A stretch of 64,000 nt of DNA from Adhaeribacter aerolatus (lineage in GTDB: Bacteria > Bacteroidota > Bacteroidia > Cytophagales > Hymenobacteraceae): NCBI RefSeq assembly GCF_007991635.1, contig NZ_BJYS01000015.1:62001-126000 (forward strand). The letters are read 5' to 3'. The translations under genes were made by a program, and so were the position numbers. The notes under the pieces are model-generated. The model saw only the letters and a list, made by a program, of their open reading frames with translations. It ran no database searches and was not told the origin of the DNA. Below are positions 18,593 to 27,166 of this stretch, one piece after another (positions within the stretch are counted from its first letter, which is position 1; every line of letters starts with the position of its first letter).

Positions 18593-19816
18593 CTAAATCT
18601 TAATAAATATTTTCTTTTTGTACATCCAGTACAAAATATAAAACTCAATGAGTAATACCAGAGTGCCTTTTACCAGCGAGGCATAAGGCAAACCTAATAT
18701 TTTATCAAAATCCTGGCCCAGGTGAATATACAGTGAACCCGAGATGAAGGACCCCAGACCATCGGCAATTATATAAGCGGCAATGGAATTCATGCCGATA
18801 ACCATTAACGGGAATGCCCACCGCCGGTAATTAGCTACATCTATTACGCTGTAAAATAAGGCTAAAAGCAGAAAGCACCAGCCACCGCTAAAAATTGCCC
18901 AGGCGGGCGTCCAGATACGCTTTACAATGGGATTGATGCCGGTAAAGTGCAGCAGGACTCCCAACGCCAGTAAAACCAAACCGGTTATGATAAAAAAGCG
19001 GATTTTCGCGCGGTCAGTAGTGGCCGCTTTTAAGGCGTTACCAGCCAATAAGCCCAGAATCATGGTGCCCAGCGTGGTAATAAAACTGAGGGTCGAATAG
19101 CCGCCACCATTGTGCGTAAAGGTGCTTTCGCGCGGAAAAAGATTCAGGAACCAGCGGTCGAAGGCCCAGGCTAAATTGGTATTTTTATTCCAGTGCGCCG
19201 CAAAGCCTTGCAAATTATACTCCCACTCGGGGGTAACACCAGCTAGCGCGTAATTAAAATCCGGCCCAGGTAAGGGATACAGGGCAAAAGCCGCCCAGTA
19301 ACCCACCAGCAATAATACCAAGGCACCAATTTGTACCCGCTGCGAGTAAAATCCAAGAATAAACAGGAAAACGTAGCCTAAACCAATTTGCGTCAGCGTA
19401 TCTTCAAAAGTAAAATTAGTTTGGTCTGAGTGCATCGACCGCAGAAAAATACCCAGAAAAATTAATATTAGCGCCCGCACGACAGCGTGCCGCAACAAGG
19501 CACCAAAGGCAGCCCCCTTGGCCAGGCGGCTGCCAATAGAAAAAGGCAAAGCTACCCCTACCAAAAAAGAAAAAGATGGCTGAATTAAATCGTGTAATGA
19601 GCAGCCAACCCAGGGCACGTGGCTCTGGTGAAAGCTCAGAAACTGCCAGAAACTGCTTTCGGGTAAGGCCCGGGAAACCCGACTGAATGATAGCACCTCG
19701 GCCATCATCAGCAGCATCACAAACCCCCGATACGCATCAATAGAGGCAATCCGACGGGTAGCTAACGTTGGGTTTATAATAGGCGCAGAGTTAACTGGAG
19801 CGGTGGCAGTTTGCAT
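18593..19816 (-). CDS. DUF5009 / heparan-alpha-glucosaminide acetyltransferase-like membrane protein
   Basis: 407 residues with about 10-11 predicted transmembrane helices. The N-terminal signature [17 protein letters not shown] marks the YeiB/HGSNAT-like acyltransferase superfamily. Family members move acyl groups across the inner membrane onto sugars, for example acetylation of glucosamine residues. With a GH20 hexosaminidase and susCD nearby, acetylation of an imported or periplasmic aminosugar is a reasonable inference, but the substrate is unknown. The gene ends in IFIKI and has a 429-nt gap upstream, so it probably has its own promoter. Confidence 0.85.
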   Translation of the reverse strand: MQTATAPVNSAPIINPTLATRRIASIDAYRGFVMLLMMAEVLSFSRVSRALPESSFWQFLSFHQSHVPWVGCSLHDLIQPSFSFLVGVALPFSIGSRLAKGAAFGALLRHAVVRALILIFLGIFLRSMHSDQTNFTFEDTLTQIGLGYVFLFILGFYSQRVQIGALVLLLVGYWAAFALYPLPGPDFNYALAGVTPEWEYNLQGFAAHWNKNTNLAWAFDRWFLNLFPRESTFTHNGGGYSTLSFITTLGTMILGLLAGNALKAATTDRAKIRFFIITGLVLLALGVLLHFTGINPIVKRIWTPAWAIFSGGWCFLLLALFYSVIDVANYRRWAFPLMVIGMNSIAAYIIADGLGSFISGSLYIHLGQDFDKILGLPYASLVKGTLVLLIEFYILYWMYKKKIFIKI

Positions 19817-20245
19817 AAAGTTGTTATCTAGATATTTTAACCTGAGCCGGCACGAATAATTCCGGAACCTGCTAATGCCGAATAATTTAGTTAATCTGAA
19901 TTAACTTACCAACACCGGATAACCATTTCCCGACGGATTTAGGGTAAATTTTAGCTATCATTTAATACAGCAGCTTTAAACCTTCAGATTCACGGGAGAT
20001 TTGCCCACACCAAGCGCTTATCATATTGCCTTAAGCGTCCGGAAGTTTTTGCCGGCAGTAATATTTTTATTCCAACTATAACCCGAACGAATATTTATAT
20101 CGGCGTTTAATGATTTATGTGCTTAAAATATAGAAGGTATGCTAAACTTGCCGTAAAAGCTGAATTTCCTTTTACCTGATTGCAAAAAACCCTTCTACAA
20201 GCCCAGAATAACCCATGCACCCGCACCAGCGGGTCTGTTCTGGTA
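19817..20245. other. Intergenic region before DUF5009 gene
   Basis: No gene seen. The right part holds a possible terminator for the transporter/oxidoreductase operon (20183-20243); the left part should carry the DUF5009 promoter. Reading frames spanning 20107-20422 are shadows of the Gfo/Idh gene end. Confidence 0.6.
20183..20243 (-). terminator. Possible terminator after the four-gene operon
   Basis: Nested stems CCAGAA/TTCTGG (20203-20208 with 20238-20243) and ACCCGC/GCGGGT (20219-20224 with 20229-20234) lie just past the Gfo/Idh stop. A run of six Ts in the minus direction (A-run near 20184-20189) follows about 15 nt later. The distance from stem to T-run is longer than normal, so this is tentative. 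Confidence 0.4.
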
Positions 20246-21286
20246 TTATTTCCGGGCCGCCGCCTGCCGGGCTTTCTGGTACGCGCTTTCCAGGGTAACC
20301 GGTACCCCGCCGTGGCGCTTGCTTTCGTCGGCGGCCTCCATAAACGCAAACATCTCGGTGGTTTCTTCGGCACTAACGGGCGGTTGCCCGGTTTGGAAAA
20401 ACTTAATAATTTGTATCAGTAAAGGATTGTAGCCACCGTAGGGGCCCAAGGCCAAATTACCTTTCTCGCCGAAAGCCATTCCGCCGTAATCGGGTTTACC
20501 CTTACGCAAGCCCCGGAATGTACCAATCCGGCCATCGGCCCAGGTTCCTACTACCACATCGGTATCGGGGGTATGCACCCGCACCACACTTTTGCAACCG
20601 GTACCCATAACCGTATAAAGCGTTTCTACCCCGTGGATGCCGTACCAAACCAGATCCGGGTGGGTGCTTTCCAGATGCATCGGACTGAAAGCTTCGGCTC
20701 CCAGCACTTTGCCCACTTTACCCTGTACTACTTCCTGGGCGCTGGGCATGTACCGCAAAGACGAAGATGAGAAAACCGGCACTTTGTATCTTTTAGCGGC
20801 CTCAAATATGGCCATGGCATCGGCCAAAGAAGCCGCAATAGGTTTATCAATAAAAGTGGGCTTACCGGCTTTAAAAACCTGTAGGGCTTGCTCCAGGTGC
20901 AAACGGCCGTCGTTGGTTTCCAGCAGTACCACATCTACCTCGTTCAACAACTTTTTAATGGAATCCACAATTTTAACCCCATATTTCTGCACTTCCTCGA
21001 TATAGCCGGGTATGCGCTTCACACTCGATTCAATATCGTTGCTGCCTTTGGGATACGCCACCACCACTTTGTAGCCGCCGTATTCCGGAGCAGCCTGCGG
21101 ATCGTTGAGTACTTTGGTAAACGCCACACTATGTGAGGTATCCAGCCCAATAATACCTACCCGCTTTTTTTCACGGGAAACATTTTGCCCATACAAAGAA
21201 AAATTACCTCCGGCAAGCCCTAAAGCCACACCGGCTGTGGCAATATTTCTAATAAAATTTCTTCGGGAAGAATTAGATTCCTGCAT
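20246..21286 (-). CDS. Tat-exported Gfo/Idh/MocA-family oxidoreductase
   Basis: 346 residues. The N-terminus has SSRRNFIRNIATAG, a twin-arginine signal, so it is probably periplasmic with cofactor bound before export. The Rossmann part begins RVGIIGLDTSHS, which departs from the classical GxGxxG but matches a recognised subfamily. The catalytic EKP motif reads DKP (FIDKPIAAS). The C-terminal half has the family's open beta-sheet. It probably oxidises or isomerises a sugar or cyclitol using NAD(P). It is the last gene of a series: Nramp-like transporter, SDR, DHDPS-like enzyme, then this one. It lies 61 nt after the DHDPS-like gene. Confidence 0.88.
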   Translation of the reverse strand: MQESNSSRRNFIRNIATAGVALGLAGGNFSLYGQNVSREKKRVGIIGLDTSHSVAFTKVLNDPQAAPEYGGYKVVVAYPKGSNDIESSVKRIPGYIEEVQKYGVKIVDSIKKLLNEVDVVLLETNDGRLHLEQALQVFKAGKPTFIDKPIAASLADAMAIFEAAKRYKVPVFSSSSLRYMPSAQEVVQGKVGKVLGAEAFSPMHLESTHPDLVWYGIHGVETLYTVMGTGCKSVVRVHTPDTDVVVGTWADGRIGTFRGLRKGKPDYGGMAFGEKGNLALGPYGGYNPLLIQIIKFFQTGQPPVSAEETTEMFAFMEAADESKRHGGVPVTLESAYQKARQAAARK

Positions 21287-21347
21287 TATCGGTGGATTTT
21301 AAAAAATTTAGTTGATTTGAACTTACCAATTATTTCGTTTTAGTGGC

Positions 21348-22442
21348 TTAGGAAGGTACGGCGCCGGACAGTTGCGTTTTTTTGTCGTTGGCCAGGAAAG
21401 CTTTTACAAATTCATCGTCGTGGAGATGCGGATAAGCCGCGTATACCCGGTCTATTTCTTCCTTTTGTCCCGGCGAAAGCTCTTCGTTCGGGTTCAGACA
21501 CCAGCGGCCTTCCAACAGGCCCTGCCGCCGCAATACTTCGTGAATACCCGGAATGCAACCATGAAAATGATGACTCGGGTCGAAAAAGGCCGCATTACTA
21601 TCGGTTACTTCAATATTCAGACTCAGCAACCGGTCGAAGCAGCCATTACCGCTACTCTTACAAGCTTTCACTTCTTCCAGCAGGGCTACGGCTTTCCGGG
21701 TCCAAACGGCCCAATGCCCGAGTAAACCGCCCACAAATTCTTTTTCTACTGGTCTTCCGTCAACAGTAAACCGATAGGTGGTCAGCAAATCGGCCACAAT
21801 ATTATCATCGTTGCCGGTATACAACGCAATTTCGTCGCGCCGACTGGAGAAACAAACGGCCCGTACCACATCCAACGTCTGGTAGCGGTTAAAAGAGGCC
21901 ACTTTAATCGCCTGCACATTCTGGATTTCGGCAAATGCATGCCAGAAATCGTAACTAAATATCCGACCACCCACCGAAGGCTGCAGGTAAAAACCAAATA
22001 CCGGTATTACTTTGGCCACAGCCCGTACCCGGTCTAATATTTCTTTTTCGGTCCAGCCCTGCAAACCACCCATGCTCAACAAACCTAAGTGGTATCCGTG
22101 TTTCAGGGCTATCCGGGCTTCGTTAACAGCCTGTTCTGTTGGGCCCACCAGACCAGCTACTTTCAGAAAAGGGCGGTCTAAGTTAGCAGAGGCTATTTCT
22201 TCGGCGGCCAGTTGCAGCACGGTTTCGTAGAGGTTTACTGCCGGATCACGGATTTCGAACTGGGTGCTGTGTACACCCACGGCTACCCCGCCGGCACCGC
22301 TCGCCATATAATAACGGGTCAGGCCGCGTTGCCGGGCTTCATCGAGTTGCCGATCCTGGTTCAGAGCCAAAGGATGCGCCGGAATAACGGTACCCGCGTC
22401 TAAAAATGCTTTTAATTTGGGATCTAAGGTTGCTGTGCTCAT
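21348..22442 (-). CDS. Dihydrodipicolinate synthase-family aldolase/dehydratase
   Basis: 364 residues, longer than the ~300 of DapA. Barrel features fit the DHDPS family: the Schiff-base lysine is probably Lys180 (AIKVASF) and the active-site tyrosine Tyr152 (FGFYLQPSVGG). Non-DapA members cleave or dehydrate 2-keto-3-deoxy sugar acids or related keto acids. Here it sits between an SDR (3 nt upstream) and a Gfo/Idh oxidoreductase, so a sugar-acid role is more likely than lysine synthesis. No export signal is seen, so it should be cytosolic, unlike the Tat-exported Gfo/Idh protein encoded next to it. Confidence 0.85.
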   Translation of the reverse strand: MSTATLDPKLKAFLDAGTVIPAHPLALNQDRQLDEARQRGLTRYYMASGAGGVAVGVHSTQFEIRDPAVNLYETVLQLAAEEIASANLDRPFLKVAGLVGPTEQAVNEARIALKHGYHLGLLSMGGLQGWTEKEILDRVRAVAKVIPVFGFYLQPSVGGRIFSYDFWHAFAEIQNVQAIKVASFNRYQTLDVVRAVCFSSRRDEIALYTGNDDNIVADLLTTYRFTVDGRPVEKEFVGGLLGHWAVWTRKAVALLEEVKACKSSGNGCFDRLLSLNIEVTDSNAAFFDPSHHFHGCIPGIHEVLRRQGLLEGRWCLNPNEELSPGQKEEIDRVYAAYPHLHDDEFVKAFLANDKKTQLSGAVPS

Positions 22443-22445
22443 ATC

Positions 22446-23462
22446 TTAAAACTTGCCGTCTCTTTCCTGAAAGTGGGTAGGTTTATTATGGGTTTTACCG
22501 CCGCCTTGCAGCCACGTTACGGTTACATCTATCATTTGCCGCAGCGTTACGCGCGGGTAGCCAAACAAGCGGTGCGCTTCGGAGGCATTGCTCAACAGCG
22601 CAGTGGGCTGCACTTCGTTCACAAATATTGGTTCTTTATTCAGCAGCACGCCAAACTGTTCGGCCAGCCATTTAATCGATACGGTTTCGGGACCGGTTAC
22701 ATTTAATATTTTAGCCGGTGTGCTGGTGTGTTTCAGTGCCCGAATAGCTATTTCGTTCGCATCGCCCTGCCAGATAACATTTACGTTACCGGTAGTTAAA
22801 TCAATAGGCCTTTGTTCGTTTACGGCTTTCGCTACTTCTAATAATATGCCGTACTTAAAATCGATGGCGTAGTTCAGGCGGTACAGCAGGGTCGGAATCT
22901 GATATCTATCGGAGAAATATTGAAATACCCGCTCGCGGCCCAGACAGGATTGGCCGTATTCCCCTACCGGTCCGGTCGGATGGTCTTCGGTTAAGCCTCC
23001 GGAAGTAACCGGTGCAAAAGGATAAACATTACCGGTAGAAAAAGCCACAATGCGCGAATTTTTATAGCGCTCGGCCACCCGGCCCGGCAAATACGCATTC
23101 ATCGCCCAGGTAAAAGCCTCTTTGCCCGTGGTACCAAATTTATTGCCTGCCAGATAAACCACATTGGCAGCATCCGGCAAAGCAGCTAAATGATCTTCGT
23201 TTAATAAATCAGCCGCGTAAGTTTGGATACCATCGGCTTCCAGTTCGGCTTGCGTTTGAGGGTCCGAAAAACGGGAAACCCCAATAATGCGTTTTTTTAT
23301 ACCGGCCTGATCAACGGCTTGCTTGGCTAACCGGGCCATACTGGGGCCCATCTTACCACCTACTCCCAGCAAAATAATATCGCCTTCAATGTCGTACAGA
23401 TCAGTAATTAAGGCATCCGAAGGCCGTAATAGTTCTCTTTCTAAAGCTTCTAATTCGCTCAT
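22446..23462 (-). CDS. NAD-dependent epimerase/dehydratase-like SDR with altered YxxxK
   Basis: 338 residues. The nucleotide-binding loop is GVGGKMG (residues 33-39), and NVVYLAGNKFG and FSTGNVYPF follow the extended-SDR pattern. The catalytic YxxxK is replaced by YGQSC (Tyr169, Cys173), so the usual lysine is missing. Either a nearby basic residue (GRER) substitutes or the chemistry differs. It is coupled to the DHDPS-like gene 3 nt downstream and lies 26 nt after the Nramp-like gene. A sugar or sugar-acid dehydrogenase/epimerase role is inferred from context. Confidence 0.82.
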   Translation of the reverse strand: MSELEALERELLRPSDALITDLYDIEGDIILLGVGGKMGPSMARLAKQAVDQAGIKKRIIGVSRFSDPQTQAELEADGIQTYAADLLNEDHLAALPDAANVVYLAGNKFGTTGKEAFTWAMNAYLPGRVAERYKNSRIVAFSTGNVYPFAPVTSGGLTEDHPTGPVGEYGQSCLGRERVFQYFSDRYQIPTLLYRLNYAIDFKYGILLEVAKAVNEQRPIDLTTGNVNVIWQGDANEIAIRALKHTSTPAKILNVTGPETVSIKWLAEQFGVLLNKEPIFVNEVQPTALLSNASEAHRLFGYPRVTLRQMIDVTVTWLQGGGKTHNKPTHFQERDGKF

Positions 23463-23488
23463 TATATATTTCTATAACAGGATAATAT

Positions 23489-24766
23489 TTATTTCAGAAA
23501 CAATTCATTCACATTACTTAAAGCCAGACCTATTAATATTAATAAGCCTAAAGCTCCGAATATTTTAACTGCCAGGGAATTTTTCAGCGATCCCATAATT
23601 TTACCATCGTTGGCCACGGCAAACATGGCAATGCCAATAAACGGCACCAGGAAAATAGTAACGCTTTGGGCAAAGACAATTAGTTCGAGGGGCAGTTTAC
23701 CAAACTGAATAGCTATTGCAGCGCCCACCACCATTACCAGGGCAATGAGTAACCGAACCACTTTGGAATTTAAACTGCTGCCGTAACCCAAAGCATCGCC
23801 CAGCAACGTACCGCCTACGGAGGCATTACCCACCAATGAAGAGAAGGAAGCGCCGAACAAACCCGTTAAAAACAACGTGGAGGCATAATGGCCAAATAGC
23901 GGCTCCAGCGCCTTGGCCATTTCGGAAGCGCTACTCACTTTAATGCCCTGCGGATTTAAAACCGCCGCCGCACAGATTAATACAATCGCACTCATTACCC
24001 CCAGAATAATAATACCGGTAATGCTATCGCTACGGCTGCCGACGGCCTGCGGGTTATTCTTCTTTCTTTCCTGCACCAGATAAGATTGGTAAAAAGCACC
24101 CACAATAGAAAAACAGGAAGCCGTGAAAGCAATAACCAGCCCCAGTGAGCCAGTCGGAACGGAGGGAACAAATCCGGCGGCAATACCTGCTACATCGGGT
24201 TTAGCCAGAAACAGCGTGGTAACGAATGCAAACAGCATCAGCCCTACTAAAAATATCATAAGCTTTTCGAGCACTTTGTAAAAAGCCCGGAAGAAAAGCA
24301 GCGCGATGCCCACCACATTAAATACAATTACCCAAAGAACCGGTGAGGTACCATTGGCTTCGGCAATGGCAATGCCAACGCCGATAGAATTACCCGCCTG
24401 GAAAGAGGTTGTTACAAAAAATACCCCAAGCCCAATGGCTATAGCCGCCCCTTTACCCCATTTCTGCCGGATAGCACTCAGCAGCGACTGGTTGGTCGCC
24501 TCGCCGATGCGGGCACTCATTACAGTAAAAATGGTCATGAAGAATATGGCTACCGCCACAATCCACAACAAAGCATAGCCGTATTCAGCGCCCAGTTTAG
24601 AAGTAATGGTCATTTTGCTGGGGCCAAATACCAGCGCCGCTGTAATTATGCCCGGCCCTAAGGAGCGTAGCCATCGCATGACCGAAGGGAAAAATCCCCC
24701 GGCCTGGTAATCTACAGCGGCCGCCGGTTTAACACCTGTTTGTGCCTCTTGAGTTTTTGTGTTCAT
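23489..24766 (-). CDS. Nramp-superfamily transporter lacking the metal-binding motif
   Basis: 425 residues with about 11 transmembrane helices and clear Nramp similarity (LGPGIITAALVFGPSK, then EYGYALLW). The TM1 metal-binding motif DPGN is replaced by GPSK (residues 48-51). In TM6 the region matching the canonical A-T-V-M-P-H aligns by eye to S-C-F-S-I-V, so the methionine ligand is lost too. Mn/Fe transport is therefore unlikely. It is the first gene of an operon of sugar-acid-type enzymes, so an organic substrate is a fair inference. Automatic annotation would call it a divalent metal transporter. A palindromic operator candidate lies 266 nt upstream. Confidence 0.85.
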   Translation of the reverse strand: MNTKTQEAQTGVKPAAAVDYQAGGFFPSVMRWLRSLGPGIITAALVFGPSKMTITSKLGAEYGYALLWIVAVAIFFMTIFTVMSARIGEATNQSLLSAIRQKWGKGAAIAIGLGVFFVTTSFQAGNSIGVGIAIAEANGTSPVLWVIVFNVVGIALLFFRAFYKVLEKLMIFLVGLMLFAFVTTLFLAKPDVAGIAAGFVPSVPTGSLGLVIAFTASCFSIVGAFYQSYLVQERKKNNPQAVGSRSDSITGIIILGVMSAIVLICAAAVLNPQGIKVSSASEMAKALEPLFGHYASTLFLTGLFGASFSSLVGNASVGGTLLGDALGYGSSLNSKVVRLLIALVMVVGAAIAIQFGKLPLELIVFAQSVTIFLVPFIGIAMFAVANDGKIMGSLKNSLAVKIFGALGLLILIGLALSNVNELFLK

Positions 24767-25502
24767 GCTATATTACTAGTCTTTTTGTTTTGTACTTGCC
24801 CCAACTATTGCTTTTGCCCAAGTAAAGCATTCATTGACAGCCTAAATAACTATTATTTACCTTTTTAACGTATAGACCTATTCCCAAGCTATTAATATAT
24901 TTTTTTGTCAATACCATCATTTTGAGCCAATATCTCCGGTGCTGACTAATTAGTTTGCCGCTGCTGAATTGGGAAAGAGGCGTTCAATATCAGACTCTAT
25001 CTTCCTATATAAATAGAGTTTTATTTATGCGTACGGGTACGTACACGTATTTTGTCAACTTAATTGCTCATAAACCTAAACTTTAGAGAGATTCTGATTT
25101 TAAACCCTAAGTGACTCAGGAAGATAGATTCTAATTTTTAACTGCCTCTATTCCGGACGAAGAAGGCTACAAAATAGGCTGCTTTACTTTATCGAAACTC
25201 TAGTACCACATGCCATAAGCTTTTTCAACCTTCTTGCAGCCTTAAATTACAATTAAAAATTAAGGAAAAAAATATTCGTTTATTTTTTTCAGCGACCTAA
25301 AGTAAAAATAAGGTTCGTACACGCAGAACAGCGAAAAGTCGGATTACCAGAACTACCATAATCTTCCCGAGAGAAAACATCCGAATTAACACCATCATAA
25401 ATAATAAAAAGGTTACTTTTTTATTATATAAAAGCCGACCAATGCCTAGTTAATTATAGAAATGCTTTAATATTGCAAAATAAGCTCATTAACTAGCAGG
25501 CA
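24767..25502. other. Long regulatory gap upstream of the transporter operon
   Basis: No gene seen in 736 nt. It holds an 18-bp palindrome at 25032-25049 and a pair of 14-nt inverted arms (24993-25006 and 25118-25131, one mismatch) that bracket it. It also has a near-direct repeat, AGATTCTGATTTTAAAC near 25089 and AGATTCTAATTTTTAAC near 25125. The left end must contain the promoter of the transporter operon. The right end is the 3' side of the sugar dehydrogenase gene. Confidence 0.6.
25032..25049. promoter_or_regulatory. Candidate LacI-family operator, 18-bp near-palindrome centred on CG
   Basis: TACGGGTACGTACACGTA matches its own reverse complement at 16 of 18 positions, with CG at the centre, the usual shape of LacI-family operators. 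A related site (ATGTGCTCGTACACAT) lies beside the LacI-type regulator gene at 29433-29448; both share the half-site CGTACAC. A third, weaker CGTACAC half-site is at 25316-25322. The position upstream of the transporter operon fits control of that operon. Confidence 0.45.
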
Positions 25503-26942
25503 TTATTTTTTACTAGCCCCTCTGGCCTTCGTAACTTCTACAGTAGCAATACCACTGGCCTTATCTCCAAACTGGTACCGGACATACGTAAGTACATCGG
25601 CAATTTCTTTATCGCTCAGAAAAGCGAAGGCCGGCATTTGCTGGTTGTACTCCACGCCTTTTACTTTTACCGGACCGGAAAGCCCATTTAGCATAATCTT
25701 TATCAAGGCATTTTTATCGCCAACTTGCTCCGCGCCTTGCAAAGGCGGAAACGTTTCGGCTACCCCTAGGCCATCGCTTTTATGGCAGGAAACACAATAT
25801 TGGTCGTACACTATCTTACCGGGTATCACCAGGTCGGGCAAAGCCAACGGGGCTGCCGAAGCAGTGGCCTGCGTTGCCGGGGCGGTAATCTGGGTTGGCG
25901 CTTTGGTAATGGTTTCTCCTTTTTTTATCCGGTACAAGCGGATTATGCGGTCGTCGGTAGGCTTGGGAAAACCTTCGGCGGGGTTCCAGTCTTTGTTACT
26001 CGTAGACACGTAAATATCGCCGGCCGGCGACACCACTACATCGCGCAAGCGGCCATAAGCTTTATCTAAATATATTTCTTCTTTTACTACCGCCGTACCG
26101 CCGCTGTTTAATTTAAGTACCCGGAGCGTTTGGGTTTTGAGTGTAGTAAGCAGAATTGCATTCCGCCACTCGGGTATGGCAGCACCATTGTAAAATTCTA
26201 TGCCGGCGGGAGCAATTACCGGAGTCCAGGCAATTAAGGGTTCCGTTACCTGGGTAGTGGCGCAAAAGTTTTTTTCTTCCGGTCGATCGCAGTATCCCTC
26301 TACGGTAGGCCAACCGTAATTATTGCTTTTGCCAATCAGGTTAAGTTCATCGTTACTGGCATCACCGTGTTCGGAGCTGTACAGGTTACCGTTTGGTCCC
26401 CAAACCAGCCCCTGTGCATTCCGGTGTCCCCACGACCATACCCGGCTACCGGGGATTGGATTATCGGCGGGTACCGATCCATCCAGGTTCATTCTTAATA
26501 TTTTGCCGTTAATGGAGTTTTTATCCTGCGCATTTTTTCCAACGTTCAAATCACCGGTAGTCATCATGAGTTTGCCATCAGGCGAAATTACTACCCGCGA
26601 ACCATTATGGCCGTTTGCTCCCGGAATATCATCCAGCAATATAACCGGACTGGTTAAGGTATCGCGCTGGTACGTATACCGCACCACCCGCGACCGTACG
26701 GCCTCTCCCTGCAGGTAAGTATAATCCAGAAATACATAAGGTGATTTTTTAAAATCAGGATGCAGCGCCATGCCTAATAAGCCCATAGAGCGGCGGCGGT
26801 ATACATCCGGAATTTTAAGCAATATTTTCCGCTGGCCGGTGGCTGGGTTTAATTTACTCACGGTGCCGCCCTGTTCCGTAAACCATATATTGTTATCAGG
26901 CCCCCAAACCATTTCCCAGGGCACATCCAAGCCCGATGCCAC
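25503..26942 (-). CDS. PQQ-type sugar dehydrogenase fused to cytochrome c (5' end frameshifted)
   Basis: 479 residues from a GTG start. An N-terminal propeller (~1-345) follows the soluble glucose/aldose sugar dehydrogenase pattern: a His region NGHNGSRVV, then WGHRNAQGLVWGP and EHGDASNDELNLI. A cytochrome c domain (~370-460) carries the heme motif CVSCH and a Met ligand in NQQMPAF. It should oxidise a sugar in the periplasm and pass electrons to heme. The mature protein clearly begins further upstream: the same frame stays open through GCQNKFGAG, but the ATG and signal (27106) are one base out of frame. See the separate entry at 26943-27106. The GTG start used here is only the first usable in-frame codon. 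Confidence 0.85.
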   Translation of the reverse strand: MASGLDVPWEMVWGPDNNIWFTEQGGTVSKLNPATGQRKILLKIPDVYRRRSMGLLGMALHPDFKKSPYVFLDYTYLQGEAVRSRVVRYTYQRDTLTSPVILLDDIPGANGHNGSRVVISPDGKLMMTTGDLNVGKNAQDKNSINGKILRMNLDGSVPADNPIPGSRVWSWGHRNAQGLVWGPNGNLYSSEHGDASNDELNLIGKSNNYGWPTVEGYCDRPEEKNFCATTQVTEPLIAWTPVIAPAGIEFYNGAAIPEWRNAILLTTLKTQTLRVLKLNSGGTAVVKEEIYLDKAYGRLRDVVVSPAGDIYVSTSNKDWNPAEGFPKPTDDRIIRLYRIKKGETITKAPTQITAPATQATASAAPLALPDLVIPGKIVYDQYCVSCHKSDGLGVAETFPPLQGAEQVGDKNALIKIMLNGLSGPVKVKGVEYNQQMPAFAFLSDKEIADVLTYVRYQFGDKASGIATVEVTKARGASKK

Positions 26943-27106
26943 TGTTCCTACACCTATTTGGGTAGAATCCAGGGTAATTAAAGTTTCTACGGGGGTGGAA
27001 AACGCAACCTCTTGAGTATGGTTAATACTACCTGCACCAAACTTGTTCTGACAGCCCAGGAGTGGTAAAAACAGAGCAGCAACGTGCTAAAAGAAGAAAA
27101 TTTCAT
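26943..27106 (-). pseudogene. Frameshifted lipoprotein signal of the sugar dehydrogenase
   Basis: ATG at 27106 opens MKFSSFSTLLLCF, then runs out of frame into a stop. The dehydrogenase frame is open upstream to a TAG and encodes LPLLGCQNKFGAG, a lipobox with Cys. One extra T (minus strand) in the five-base run at 27067-27071 would join the two into a normal lipoprotein signal, MKFSSFSTLLLCFLPLLGC. Either an assembly/sequencing error, a real null mutation, or slippage-controlled expression. Confidence 0.8.
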
Positions 27107-27166
27107 GTAGTTTTAAATCAAAATACCGGCCTTAGAAGGGCAATAACAGGGACAAGGCGGCTACTT

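Noticed and set aside
23489-24766. Divalent metal transporter (Nramp) label
   Set aside because: TM1 GPSK replaces DPGN and the TM6 methionine is lost, so metal transport is not supported.
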